Translations under genes and position numbers: made by a program
NCBI RefSeq assembly: GCF_014251555.1
Contig: NZ_CP059190.1
Location: 205,377-269,376 of the forward strand
Source: Blattabacterium cuenoti
GTDB lineage: Bacteria; Bacteroidota; Bacteroidia; Flavobacteriales; Blattabacteriaceae
Reading direction: 5' to 3'
DNA length: 64,000 bases
Notes under the pieces: generated by a model
The model's database searches: none
What the model was told of the DNA's origin: nothing
What the model saw: only the letters and a program-made list of their open reading frames with translations
In this document: in pieces, positions 43,179 to 52,336 of the stretch
Position numbering within the stretch: the first letter of the stretch is position 1
How the letters are laid out: each line of letters starts with the position of its first letter

Positions 43179-44419
43179 TAATCAATTGAAAAACCTAAAA
43201 ATTTTAAATCTTTCCAAAAGTTAGGATATGATTTTTCTATAACACTTGGTTCCTCGATTTGTAAAAAAGAAGAACATAATCCAAATGGGGTAAAAGACAT
43301 TGCCATTCTATGATCCTGATAAGTTTTTATTCTTACAAAAGAATTGATTTTTTTTCTAGAAAAATCTGTGATTTCTAAACAAGAATCTGTAATTTTAGTT
43401 ATCACTCCAAATTTTAATAATTCTTCCTTTAATGCTAGCAACCTATCTGTTTCTTTAATTTTTAATGTCTCTAATCCTTTTAGATTACACTTGATTTCAA
43501 GTGCAGCACAAGTCACAACAATAGTTTGTGCAATATCTGGAGTTTGATTTAAATTTAATTCAATGAATTTCTGTGAAAAAAAATTCAATTTTTTCTTTAA
43601 CGTAATTGCATTTTTGTCAAAAACAGTAGAGATTCCAAAATTTTTATCATATATAGAAGCTACTTTTCTATCTCCTTGTAAACTATCGTTATTATATGAA
43701 GATAAAGTGATGTGACTTTGCTTTGCGATTGCCGCCATCGAATAGTAGTAAGATGCAGAGCTCCAATCTGATTCTACATAAAAGTATTTTTTTCCTTTAT
43801 CTTTTTCTGGATAAATATGGATCACTTTTTCTTTCCAATAAGTTTTTACTCCTGCTAAAGTTAGTAAATCAAAAGTCATTTTTATATATGGAATAGATGT
43901 AATATTTCCTCTTAGATAAATTTTGAGTCCCTTTTTAAATTGACTAGCTATTAACATCAAAGAACTAATATATTGACTACTGATTTTTGCATCTATATCT
44001 ATTTTTCCTCCTAAAATTTTCTTTCCAAAAATTTTTATTGGTGGATATCCTTGTTTTTCCAAATAGAAAATTTCAGATCCTAGCTTCTTTAGAGCTTCTA
44101 CAAGTACAGAAATGGGTCTTTCTTTCATTCTATCGGATCCTGTTAACACAATTTCTTTTCCCTCTTGAATAGCGAAATAAGAGGTCAAAAAACGCATAGC
44201 AGTTCCAGCATGATGAATATCTAATATATTAGAAGTACTAGTTAAACTTTTTTTTAATACTTCTGTATCTTCACAATTTGAAAGATTATCAATCTGAATA
44301 TCATCCTTATAAATGGCCTTTAAAATTAAAAGACGATTAGATACACTTTTAGATCCAGTTATAGATACAGAACCGCATAAAGAACTTTTTTCTTTATAAA
44401 TCTTAATGTAAGAAGACAT
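43166..44419 (-). CDS. aroA: 3-phosphoshikimate 1-carboxyvinyltransferase (EPSP synthase)
   Basis: Sixth shikimate step, joining PEP to shikimate-3-phosphate. The 417 residues have SGSVSITGSKSVSNRLLIL, the LDIHHAGTAMRFLTSYFA active-site stretch, GSDRMKERPI, DWSSASYYY, NQTPDIAQTIV with the catalytic Asp, LKIKETDRLLALKEEL and YQDHRMAMSF. Length is normal to slightly short. Confidence 0.96.
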   Translation of the reverse strand: MSSYIKIYKEKSSLCGSVSITGSKSVSNRLLILKAIYKDDIQIDNLSNCEDTEVLKKSLTSTSNILDIHHAGTAMRFLTSYFAIQEGKEIVLTGSDRMKERPISVLVEALKKLGSEIFYLEKQGYPPIKIFGKKILGGKIDIDAKISSQYISSLMLIASQFKKGLKIYLRGNITSIPYIKMTFDLLTLAGVKTYWKEKVIHIYPEKDKGKKYFYVESDWSSASYYYSMAAIAKQSHITLSSYNNDSLQGDRKVASIYDKNFGISTVFDKNAITLKKKLNFFSQKFIELNLNQTPDIAQTIVVTCAALEIKCNLKGLETLKIKETDRLLALKEELLKFGVITKITDSCLEITDFSRKKINSFVRIKTYQDHRMAMSFTPFGLCSSFLQIEEPSVIEKSYPNFWKDLKFLGFSIDYYEE

Positions 44420-44422
44420 ATT

Positions 44423-44752
44423 TTATTTTAATTTTTCATTTTCATGGTGTCTTGTATGATCTCTAATTTTCTTTTTCTTTAATTTTTTGTTAAAAGATTC
44501 TTCTAAATTAATTCCAGTTTGATTAGCTAAACAAACTAGAACAAACAAAACATCTGATAATTCTTCTCCAAGATCTTCATTTTTTTGGCAATTTTTTTTT
44601 TTAGATTGTTCTCCATAGTGTCTAGCAATAATTCTAGAAACTTCACCGACTTCTTCTGATAAAAGAATAGTGTTGGTTAATACGTCAAAATAACGAACTC
44701 CATGATTCATAATCCAATGATGAACCAATTTTTGTATATTTTTGATTTCCAA
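44423..44752 (-). CDS. MazG-like nucleotide pyrophosphohydrolase
   Basis: 109-residue all-alpha NTP pyrophosphatase-type protein. Metal-binding acids appear as LLSEEVGEVSRII and GEELSDVLFVLVCLAN, the ExxE...ExxD pattern of the MazG/RS21-C6 superfamily. The C-terminus RDHTRHHENEKLK is charged. It is possibly a housecleaning dNTPase; the substrate is unknown. It sits 3 bp after aroA's start and 12 bp from transketolase, so probably in one transcript. Confidence 0.85.
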   Translation of the reverse strand: MEIKNIQKLVHHWIMNHGVRYFDVLTNTILLSEEVGEVSRIIARHYGEQSKKKNCQKNEDLGEELSDVLFVLVCLANQTGINLEESFNKKLKKKKIRDHTRHHENEKLK

Positions 44753-44764
44753 ATTTATTGATTT

Positions 44765-45724
44765 TTATTTTTTTTCCAATAAAAACTGTACATGATTGAT
44801 AATAGAATCACGATCAATATTATATTTTTTCAAAAGTTCCATGGGTTTTCCGCTTTCTCCAAAAACATCATTAACAGCTACTAAACTTTGAGAAAAAGAA
44901 CATTTATGAGTGGTAAGTATTCTTGCTACACTCTCTCCTAATCCACCCCAATAATTGTGTTCTTCTGCAGTTACAATACATTTTGTCTTATTTACAGATT
45001 TTAAAATTGACTCTTCATCTAACGGTTTGATTGTATGAATATTAACAACTTCACATTCTATTCCTTTTTCTTTGTACAAAATCTTAGAAGCTTCTAAAGC
45101 TTCCCATACTAAATGTCCTGTGCAAACAATGGTGACATCTTTTCCTTCTGTTAAAAGAACAGCTTTTCCGATTTCAAATATTTGATTTTCATCTGTAAAA
45201 TTAGCTACAGCAGGACGACCAAAACGCAAATATACTGGCCCTAAATAATTAGCTATAGCTAAAGTGGCAGCATAAGTTTGATTATAATCACACGTGTTAA
45301 TAACAGTCATGCCCGGCAACATTTTCATCATTCCAATATCTTCTAAACTTTGATGTGTAGCTCCATCTTCGCCTAAAGTTAAGCCAGAATGAGAAGCACA
45401 TATTTTTACGTTTTTATAAGAATAAGCAATAGATTGACGTATTTGATCGTATACACGGGATGTAGCAAAATTGGCAAACGTTCCAGCAAACGGAATGTAT
45501 TTTCCAATGCTGAGTCCAGCTGCAATCCCTATCATATTTGCTTCTGCTATTCCTATTTGAAAAAATCTTTCTGGAAATTCTTTAGAAAACTGATTCATAA
45601 ATAAAGAGCTAGTCAAATCTGCACACAATGCTACCACTTGATGATTTTTTCTTCCCAAAAAAGTCAGAGCTTGACCAAAGCCAGCTCTAGTTTCTTTTAG
45701 GCCTTTATTCTCATATTGTTTCAT
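44765..45724 (-). CDS. transketolase, C-terminal (Pyr + C) subunit
   Basis: 319 residues corresponding to the pyrimidine-binding and C-terminal domains of transketolase. It starts GLKETRAGFGQALTFLG, then FFQIGIAEANMIGIAAGLS with the catalytic Glu, GEDGATHQSLEDIGMM, FGRPAV, and EEHNYWGGLGESVA. The N-terminal half is a separate gene 22 bp upstream; together they form the heterotetramer-type split enzyme found in many Bacteroidota, archaea and others. It supplies erythrose-4-phosphate and ribose-5-phosphate for aromatic amino acids, histidine and nucleotides. Confidence 0.92.
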   Translation of the reverse strand: MKQYENKGLKETRAGFGQALTFLGRKNHQVVALCADLTSSLFMNQFSKEFPERFFQIGIAEANMIGIAAGLSIGKYIPFAGTFANFATSRVYDQIRQSIAYSYKNVKICASHSGLTLGEDGATHQSLEDIGMMKMLPGMTVINTCDYNQTYAATLAIANYLGPVYLRFGRPAVANFTDENQIFEIGKAVLLTEGKDVTIVCTGHLVWEALEASKILYKEKGIECEVVNIHTIKPLDEESILKSVNKTKCIVTAEEHNYWGGLGESVARILTTHKCSFSQSLVAVNDVFGESGKPMELLKKYNIDRDSIINHVQFLLEKK

Positions 45725-45746
45725 ATAACGACATTTGTTGTTTCAA

Positions 45747-46610
45747 TCAATTGGATAAGGGATAATCTACTAAAGAAGTTTCAGAAATTTGAGATAGAGC
45801 TCTTTTTAATTCTTCTTTATTAGGATATTTTCCATGCCATGCATTATTTCCCACCATAAAATCTATACCGTATCCCATTTGAGTATATAGTATAATTAAA
45901 ACAGGTTTCCCTTTTCCAGTTTCATTTTTTGCTTTTTTTAAAACGTTAATCACCTTTTCAATATTATTTCCTTCTAATTCTTCTAAAACTTTCCAATCAA
46001 AAGATTCAAATTTTTTTTTCAAATTGCCGAGAGGCAATACTTCATCTGTCGTTCCATCTATTTGTTGTCCATTGTAATCAACGGTTGCTATATAATTATC
46101 TATATTTCTAGATCCTGCATATAATACAGATTCCCAAATCTGCCCTTCATTTAACTCTCCATCTCCATGTAAACTATAAATGATAGTATGAAATTCTTTA
46201 TTTAATTTTTTTGATAAAGCTGCACCAATAGCCACAGACATTCCTTGTCCTAGAGAACCAGAGGAAATGCGTATTCCGGGGAGGCCTCCATGTACAGAAG
46301 GATGTCCTTGTAAACGTGAATTTAACTTCCTGAAAGTAGATAATTCTTTAACTGAAAAAAAACCAGAACGAGCTAATATACTATAATAAACAGGGGAAAT
46401 ATGTCCATTAGATAGAAAAAAAAGGTCTTCTCCTTCTCCATCTATAGCAAATTTTTTGGGATTATAATGCATTATTTCTTGATATAAAGCTACAAAATAT
46501 TCAGTGCATCCCAAAGATCCACCTGGATGTCCAGATTTTGCGTCATTGACCATGCGTAGAATATCTCTTCTCACTTGAGAACACAAATCCTTTAAATAAG
46601 GTACATTCAT
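45747..46610 (-). CDS. transketolase, N-terminal (TPP-binding) subunit
   Basis: 287 residues forming the TPP diphosphate-binding domain: DAKSGHPGGSLGCTEYFVALY, LSNGHISPVYYSIL, GHPSVHGGLPGIRISSGSLG, and the TPP motif SLHGDGELNEGQIWES with VDYNGQQIDG. I start at the ATG ending at 46610; the ATG at 46634 adds eight residues not expected in the family. It is the partner of the C-terminal subunit directly downstream. Confidence 0.92.
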   Translation of the reverse strand: MNVPYLKDLCSQVRRDILRMVNDAKSGHPGGSLGCTEYFVALYQEIMHYNPKKFAIDGEGEDLFFLSNGHISPVYYSILARSGFFSVKELSTFRKLNSRLQGHPSVHGGLPGIRISSGSLGQGMSVAIGAALSKKLNKEFHTIIYSLHGDGELNEGQIWESVLYAGSRNIDNYIATVDYNGQQIDGTTDEVLPLGNLKKKFESFDWKVLEELEGNNIEKVINVLKKAKNETGKGKPVLIILYTQMGYGIDFMVGNNAWHGKYPNKEELKRALSQISETSLVDYPLSN

Positions 46611-46694
46611 TTTTATTTCAATTTTTGAAAACAAAATTTTTCGTTTTGTGTATTTTCGTAATTTCGTTTAATCATACAAAAATAACAATTAATT

Positions 46695-47141
46695 ATGAGT
46701 ATTCTAAATCGAAAAGCAAGATATCAATATCATTTTTTAGAATATTATACAGCTGGAATACAGCTTCTTGGAACGGAAGTCAAATCAATCAGACAAAAAA
46801 AAGTCAATATTATGGATAGTTTTTGTCAAATGAAACATGGAGAATTGTATTCTATGAATATGTACATAGCCGAATACAAATTCGGAACCAATTGTAATCA
46901 TTCAAGCAGAAGAGAAAGAAAATTATTATTAAATAAAAAAGAATTAACAAAGCTAGACAAAAAACTGAAAAATAAAGGAGAAGGGCTAACTATCGTCCCC
47001 ATTGAATTATTTATTAATAATAAGGGATACATAAAAGTGAAAATAGTTTTGGCTAAGGGGAAAAAAATATATGATAAACGTGAATCCTTACGGGAAAGAG
47101 ATTCTTTAAGAGATATTAAACAATCTTTCTTTAAAAATTAA
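46695..47141 (+). CDS. smpB: SsrA-binding protein
   Basis: tmRNA partner for ribosome rescue. The 148-residue product has NRKARYQYHFLEYYTAGIQLLGTEVKSIRQ, MYIAEYKFGTNCNHSSRRERKLLLNK (normally NHEPxRxRKLLL) and GLTIVPIELFINNKGYIKVKIVLAKGKK. The C-terminal RESLRERDSLRDIKQ tail follows. Length is typical. The tmRNA gene itself is not in the window. Confidence 0.97.
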   Translation: MSILNRKARYQYHFLEYYTAGIQLLGTEVKSIRQKKVNIMDSFCQMKHGELYSMNMYIAEYKFGTNCNHSSRRERKLLLNKKELTKLDKKLKNKGEGLTIVPIELFINNKGYIKVKIVLAKGKKIYDKRESLRERDSLRDIKQSFFKN

Positions 47142-47176
47142 AAATTGTATTTAATTTATTTTTGAAATCAAATATT

Positions 47177-47184
47177 TATATTTG
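47177..47184 (+). promoter_or_regulatory. Bacteroidota -7 box TATATTTG upstream of the OmpA-family gene
   Basis: Exact TAnnTTTG match 26 bp before the ATG at 47211, in the 69-bp gap after smpB. It gives the OmpA-family gene its own promoter. Confidence 0.55.
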
Positions 47185-47210
47185 TTTAGATTCAAAGAAA
47201 CTATAGTTTT

Positions 47211-48452
47211 ATGAAAAACGTCAATTTTTTTATTATTGCTTTATTCGCTTTTTTTTCGTCTGTTTTTTCCCAAGATTCGAAAGAAAAATGGGTTGTTCGA
47301 ATAGGAGCACACGACATTAATTATTTTTCTATAAGATATCCTTTTAAAGGTTTTTTTCTTAAAAAGAATAATAGTTTCAATCCTATTATTTCCAGTATAG
47401 AATTAGAGCATAATGTCAAAAAGCATATCGGTTTATATTTAGATGCATCATTAGGAACGGTAAATAATAACAGATGGAATATAGGAAATGCTTTTTTCGT
47501 CAAATTGAGTCAAGGGGTTAATTTGTACATTTTTCCTCATTATAAGTTTGATCCCTATTTTCGATTAGGAGCAGGTTATCATAAATTTAACGGTTACATA
47601 GAGAGAGAATTAAGAATTTCGGAAACAAAGTATTTTAAAACAGATAAAAAGAATTTTTTTGTATTAGACGGTGGATTAGGTTTAAATTTTTGGATCGTTT
47701 CTAATTTTGGAATTAATTTACAAAGTACTTATAATCAAGTTTTTGCATATCAATCAAGAGACTATTTGAATTTTTGGAAACATAATGTAGGAGTTATTTT
47801 TCGTTTTGGTAATTTAAAGTTTGCAGAAGATAAGAAGGATAAAAATCAAGAAGACAAGAAAATAGTAGAAATCAATAAAGATCATTCTTATTTCCCTTCA
47901 ATAATGGAAGAAAAAGAAGAAAAAAAAGAAGAAGAAAAAGAAGAAGAAAAAATTTGTTGCCAGAATCAAAATCAAAAAGATTCAGATAATGATGGGATTT
48001 TAGATCAAGAAGATTTATGTCCAAATCAATTTGGATTAAAAAAGTTCAAGGGTTGTCCTGATACTGATTCAGATAATATTCCAGATCATGAAGATAAGTG
48101 TCCTAAAAAATTTGGTAAAAAAGAAAATAAGGGATGTCCTGATGTAGTTTTTAGTCCTATTTTATTTGATTGGAATAAATTTTCATTATCTCCTCGTTCT
48201 TTAGCAATCGTTAATGAAATAGCTGAAATCATGATTAATAGCCTTCCAAATTCTAAATTTTATATAGATGGATATACAGATTCTCGTGGAAAACTTTCTT
48301 ATAATAAAATTTTGTCTCTAAAAAGAGCAAATTCAGTACTTGAAGCTTTGATTTCTAGAGGTGTAGATCCTTCCAGAATAGAAGTAAGAGGATTGGTAGG
48401 AAGAAAATATAAAGGAAAAGGAAGACGTGTTGAAATAACAATACGAAAATAA
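47211..48452 (+). CDS. OmpA-family outer-membrane protein with thrombospondin type-3 repeats
   Basis: 413 residues. A signal peptide (FFIIALFAFFSSVFSQ) is followed by an eight-stranded-barrel-like region to about residue 205, then a highly charged Lys/Glu linker near 240-255. Calcium-binding type-3 repeats (DSDNDGILDQEDLCP, DTDSDNIPDHEDKCP) come next, then a C-terminal OmpA domain (~305-413) with YIDGYTDSRGKLSYNKILSLKRA, GVDPSRIEVRG and RRVEITIRK. It anchors the outer membrane to peptidoglycan. The layout is typical of Bacteroidota OmpA proteins. Confidence 0.93.
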   Translation: MKNVNFFIIALFAFFSSVFSQDSKEKWVVRIGAHDINYFSIRYPFKGFFLKKNNSFNPIISSIELEHNVKKHIGLYLDASLGTVNNNRWNIGNAFFVKLSQGVNLYIFPHYKFDPYFRLGAGYHKFNGYIERELRISETKYFKTDKKNFFVLDGGLGLNFWIVSNFGINLQSTYNQVFAYQSRDYLNFWKHNVGVIFRFGNLKFAEDKKDKNQEDKKIVEINKDHSYFPSIMEEKEEKKEEEKEEEKICCQNQNQKDSDNDGILDQEDLCPNQFGLKKFKGCPDTDSDNIPDHEDKCPKKFGKKENKGCPDVVFSPILFDWNKFSLSPRSLAIVNEIAEIMINSLPNSKFYIDGYTDSRGKLSYNKILSLKRANSVLEALISRGVDPSRIEVRGLVGRKYKGKGRRVEITIRK

Positions 48453-48460
48453 TCATGAAT

Positions 48461-48492
48461 AAAAAAACCTCTTGATTTCAAGAGGTTTTTTT
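48461..48492. terminator. bidirectional terminator between the OmpA-family gene and tatC
   Basis: AAAAAAACCTCTTGA / TCAAGAGGTTTTTTT forms a near-perfect stem with a 2-nt loop and A/T runs on both sides, so it can work on both strands. The tatC stop codon lies within it. Confidence 0.85.
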
Positions 48493-49278
48493 ATTTGCAT
48501 AAAACGATACATATATACTTACTTGATAAAGAATTAACAGAGGAATTAAAACGACTATTGTGCTTAAAATATCTCCAGGTGTAATAGCAGAAGCTATAAT
48601 TAACATTATAAGAAAAGCATGTTTCCTGTATTTTATTAAAAAAGCATAGGAAATTAATTCCATTTTAGTAAGAATAAATATGAAAAATGGAAATAAAAAA
48701 ATAATTCCCATAGATAGTACAGAATGTATGATCAAAGAAATATAGTCCGACAAATCAAATATATTTTTAGGAACGCGACTTATTCTAAAAGAATATCCAA
48801 AGTGAATTAAAAATGGACATAACACGAAATAACCAAAAAGAACTCCTAATCCAAATAGGAGGGTTCCTATTATCAGCATTCCTCTGGAATATTTTTTTTC
48901 TTCATCCGAAAGAGCAGGTCTTATGAATTTCCAAAACTCATAAAAAACATAAGGAGACGATAAAATAATTCCTCCTATAAAACAAGTCCATATATAAATG
49001 TTGAATTGTCCAAATATTTGTCGATTTTGTATTTCCAAATCTCTGGATAAAAAAGAAACAGGATTCAAATGAATACCTAAAAAGGTTTTTGCAATTTTGT
49101 AAAAAAAACGATAAGTAATGAAATCTGTTTTTGATGGACCAAAAATAATGTAATCAAATATAATATTTTTATTATTCATTAAAATAATCGTCGCAATGAT
49201 AATTGCACAAAAACAATGAATAATATGTTTTCTCAGTTCTTCAATGTGTTCCCAAAACGGCATTTTATTTTCTTTCAT
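48478..49278 (-). CDS. tatC: Sec-independent translocase subunit TatC
   Basis: Twin-arginine substrate receptor in the inner membrane. The 266 residues start MPFWEHIEELRKHIIHC (the conserved HLxELRxR-type N-terminus). Six membrane helices follow, with FYEFWKFIRPALSDEEKKYSRG and VLFGYFVLCPFLIHFGYSF in the middle and SAITPGDILSTIVVLIPLLILYQVS at the end. The insertion between helices 1 and 2 (residues ~45-85) is typical of Bacteroidota. tatA is not in the window. Confidence 0.94.
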   Translation of the reverse strand: MKENKMPFWEHIEELRKHIIHCFCAIIIATIILMNNKNIIFDYIIFGPSKTDFITYRFFYKIAKTFLGIHLNPVSFLSRDLEIQNRQIFGQFNIYIWTCFIGGIILSSPYVFYEFWKFIRPALSDEEKKYSRGMLIIGTLLFGLGVLFGYFVLCPFLIHFGYSFRISRVPKNIFDLSDYISLIIHSVLSMGIIFLFPFFIFILTKMELISYAFLIKYRKHAFLIMLIIASAITPGDILSTIVVLIPLLILYQVSIYVSFYANKKTS

Positions 49279-49354
49279 TCATTAAATGATTAAAGACGAT
49301 TAAATTTATCACAATACTGATAAAAATTGTAATTTTAATGTTAAAATTAAATCA

Positions 49355-50371
49355 ATGAAATGTGGAATTATTGGTCTTCCGAATACAGGGAAGTCAACAT
49401 TTTTTAACTTTATTTCTAACTCAAAAGCTTTATCAGAAAACTTTCCTTTTTGTACTATAGAACCTAATTATGGAATGACAAAAGTTCCAGATCAAAGGTT
49501 ATATGAACTCAAAAAGATCATTCAACCAATGAATTCAATTCCATCCGAAATTAAAATAGTAGATATAGCTGGTCTCATCAAAGGTTCCCATAAAGGAGAT
49601 GGATTAGGAAATAAATTTTTATCTCACGTTCGTGAAACAAATGTAATCATTCATATGATACGTTTTTTTAACGACATGAGTGTGACCCATGTAGAAGGAT
49701 CTCTAAATCCTATTAGAGACAAAGAAATTATTGACATGGAATTACAGTTAAAAGATCTAGAAACAATAGAAAGTAGATTGGAAAAGATTACAAAGAAAAA
49801 TAAAATTAATAAATCTATAAATACACTACAAAAAGTTTTTTCTTTTTTAAAAAAAGGAAAAAATATTAGAATGTATCCATTTCAAGAAAATGAAAAAAAA
49901 CATATTAATGATTTACAGTTATTAACTGTGAAACCTGTTCTTTATGTATGTAATACTGATGAAAAATTGAATGATAAGACTCATTTACATATAAAAAATC
50001 TAAAGAAAATAATAGAGATGGAGAATTCTTCTTTGGTGGTTTTATCGTTGAAAAAAAATTGTATTTTCTATGAACTTGACAAAGTTCTTAAAAAAGCCTA
50101 TAAATTATTAAATTTGCAAAGTTTTTTTACAATAGGAAAAGAAGAAATACGAGCTTGGTCTATCCCCAATCAATGTACAGCTTATGAAGCATCTTCAGTC
50201 ATTCATACAGATTTTAAAAAAGGATTTATTAGAGCAGAAATTATTCATTATGATGATTTTATAAAATATAGATCAGAAGAAAAAGTAAAAAAGGCAGGAA
50301 AAATTTTTTTAGCAGGAAAAAATTATTTGATTCAAGATGGAGATATCATTCGTTTTCGATTTAATCGATAA
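49355..50371 (+). CDS. ychF: redox-regulated/ribosome-associated ATPase YchF (Obg family)
   Basis: OLA1/YchF-type P-loop protein that prefers ATP. The P-loop is [17 protein letters not shown], usually NVGKS. [29 protein letters not shown] is conserved apart from the first residues here (EIKIVDIAG). A coiled-coil insertion spans ~130-175, and a TGS-like C-terminal domain holds [20 protein letters not shown] and [11 protein letters not shown]. At 338 residues it is about 25 shorter than the E. coli protein, mainly in the middle domain. Confidence 0.94.
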   Translation: [338 protein letters not shown]

Positions 50372-51446
50372 AAAATTTTTTAGAGTTATTAATTTCTTTC
50401 AAAGTTTCAAAAATTAATAATATAGTTTTTTCTACATCTTTTTTATGAACCATTTCTACTGTAGTATGCATGTATTTTAGAGGAATGGATATTAAAGCAG
50501 ATGTGACTCCTTTATTGGAATAAGCAAAAGCATCTGTATCTGTTCCTGTATATCTAGATGAAACTAAACGTTGAAAAAGTATTTTTTTACTATCAGCAGT
50601 ATTAATAATAAGTTCTCTAATATTTTTTTGTATTGATGGAGCATATCCAATGACAGGGCCTAATCCACATTTAATATCTCCTTGTATTTTTTTATCAATC
50701 ATAGGACTAGATGTATCATGCGTTACATCCGTAACAATAGCCATATTTGGTCGTATGGTTTGAGAAATCATTTTAGCTCCTCTTAATCCGACTTCCTCTT
50801 GAACAGAATTCACTATGTATAACCCAAATTTTAAATGAACATCATTTTCCATAATCATTTTTGCTATTTCTGCTATTATAAAACCTCCTATTTTATTATC
50901 TAAAGCTCTAGATACAAAATAATTGTGATTCATAATAAAAAATTCATCAGGATAAGTAATCATACAACCTACATGAACTCCTAGATTGATCGCCTCAGTT
51001 TTACTGGAAACACCAATATCCACAAATATATTATCTATACTAGGAGATTTTTCTTCTGAAGATTTTCTTGTGTGAATAGCTGGCCATCCAAATACTCCAT
51101 GAACGAATCCTTTTTCTGTATGAATAATGACTCTTTTAGATGGAGCAATTTGATGATCTGATCCTCCATTACGAGAAACATATATGATGCCATCTTCTGT
51201 GATATAATTCACTGACCAAGATATTTCATCAACATGAGCTTCAATAATTAATTTATATGGAAAATTCGGATTGATGATTCCTACTGCTGTTCCATATAAA
51301 TCGGTTTGAATTTTTTCTACATAAGAATTAATGTAATTAATCCATATTTTTTGTCCTTCACTTTCACATCCTGTTGGAGAAGAACTATTTAAATATTTTT
51401 TAAGAAATTTTAAAGAATCACTACTAATTGAATAATTACTTTTCAT
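50361..51446 (-). CDS. M42 family metallopeptidase
   Basis: Di-metal cytoplasmic aminopeptidase of the M42 (glutamyl aminopeptidase/FrvX) family. Metal and catalytic residues are in IIEAHVDEISW, SRALDNKIGGFI, NSVQEEVGLRGA, IVTDVTHDTSS and YMHTTVEMVHKKDVE. The 361-residue length is typical. Substrate preference cannot be read from sequence; peptide turnover is the likely role. It overlaps dapF by 4 bp and convergent ychF by 11 bp. Confidence 0.92.
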   Translation of the reverse strand: MKSNYSISSDSLKFLKKYLNSSSPTGCESEGQKIWINYINSYVEKIQTDLYGTAVGIINPNFPYKLIIEAHVDEISWSVNYITEDGIIYVSRNGGSDHQIAPSKRVIIHTEKGFVHGVFGWPAIHTRKSSEEKSPSIDNIFVDIGVSSKTEAINLGVHVGCMITYPDEFFIMNHNYFVSRALDNKIGGFIIAEIAKMIMENDVHLKFGLYIVNSVQEEVGLRGAKMISQTIRPNMAIVTDVTHDTSSPMIDKKIQGDIKCGLGPVIGYAPSIQKNIRELIINTADSKKILFQRLVSSRYTGTDTDAFAYSNKGVTSALISIPLKYMHTTVEMVHKKDVEKTILLIFETLKEINNSKKFFID

Positions 51447-52243
51447 ATTAAAATATATCCTTGAAATATAAATTCAACAGATCCAGTTAAATAAATATTT
51501 TTGTATTCGTCTTTTGTTTCTTTTAATGAAACCCATAATTTTCCTCCAAGAGTATCAACTTGAATTTCTTCAATAGAGGAAATTTTATTCATTTTATATG
51601 CCGCGATAACAGAAGCTGTCACTCCTGTTCCGCAGGATAAAGTTTCGTTTTCTACTCCTCTTTCATAAGTACGCACTTGTAAAGTTTTATTTTCAAATAT
51701 TTCTACAAAATTCACATTGACTCCTTTTTTCAAATAGGAATTTTGAAATCTAATTTTTCTTCCTTCTTTATACACATCTATTTTATTGATGTTTTCTACA
51801 AAAAGTATATGATGAGGAGAACCAGTATTTAAAAAAACGTGTTCTGGATGAATTTCTATTTCATTTTTTTTTATATTCAGTAAACTCATAGAAACCAAAT
51901 CTTTGTTTTCGTTTCTTTTTATCAATCCATAATGATATCCATCCATAGCTCTAAAATGAATTTTATTACCTTTGGTAATTCCTAATTTTTTAGAAAAATG
52001 AATGGCACATCTTCCTCCATTTCCACACATTGTACTTTCTTTTCCATCGGAATTATAATATTTCATATAAAAATCACCTTTAGAATCATTTTGAATCAAA
52101 ATGATTCCGTCTGCACCAATTCCAAAATGCCTATCACATAATTTTTTTAAAAGAGGATATTCCTTCACTATTTCTTCTGTTCTGGAATCTATGAGAATGA
52201 AATCATTTCCTGTACCCTGGTATTTAAAAAAATTCAATTTCAC
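51443..52243 (-). CDS. dapF: diaminopimelate epimerase
   Basis: Converts LL-DAP to meso-DAP for lysine and peptidoglycan. The 266 residues have FFKYQGTGNDFILID, FGIGADGIILI, and the two catalytic cysteines in STMCGNGGRCA and TLSCGTGVTAS. GSPHHILFV and NVNFVEI follow. Length is standard. MurE at 59-61 kb carries the meso-DAP signature, so the product has a use here. Confidence 0.96.
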   Translation of the reverse strand: MKLNFFKYQGTGNDFILIDSRTEEIVKEYPLLKKLCDRHFGIGADGIILIQNDSKGDFYMKYYNSDGKESTMCGNGGRCAIHFSKKLGITKGNKIHFRAMDGYHYGLIKRNENKDLVSMSLLNIKKNEIEIHPEHVFLNTGSPHHILFVENINKIDVYKEGRKIRFQNSYLKKGVNVNFVEIFENKTLQVRTYERGVENETLSCGTGVTASVIAAYKMNKISSIEEIQVDTLGGKLWVSLKETKDEYKNIYLTGSVEFIFQGYILI

Positions 52244-52304
52244 AAAAACGAAGTTAACATTATTTTTTTATAAAAGTTATGGATCTTAATTAATTTCTTC
52301 TATA

Positions 52305-52312
52305 TATATTTG
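52305..52312 (+). promoter_or_regulatory. Bacteroidota -7 box TATATTTG upstream of degP
   Basis: Exact TAnnTTTG match 24 bp before the degP ATG, in the divergent gap with dapF. Confidence 0.55.
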
Positions 52313-52336
52313 TGCTGAATAACTAACTGTCAAAAT

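Noticed and set aside
44765..46610. Transketolase broken by a frameshift
   Set aside because: Both halves have clean starts and stops with a 22-bp spacer and intact motifs, matching the natural two-gene form of the enzyme.
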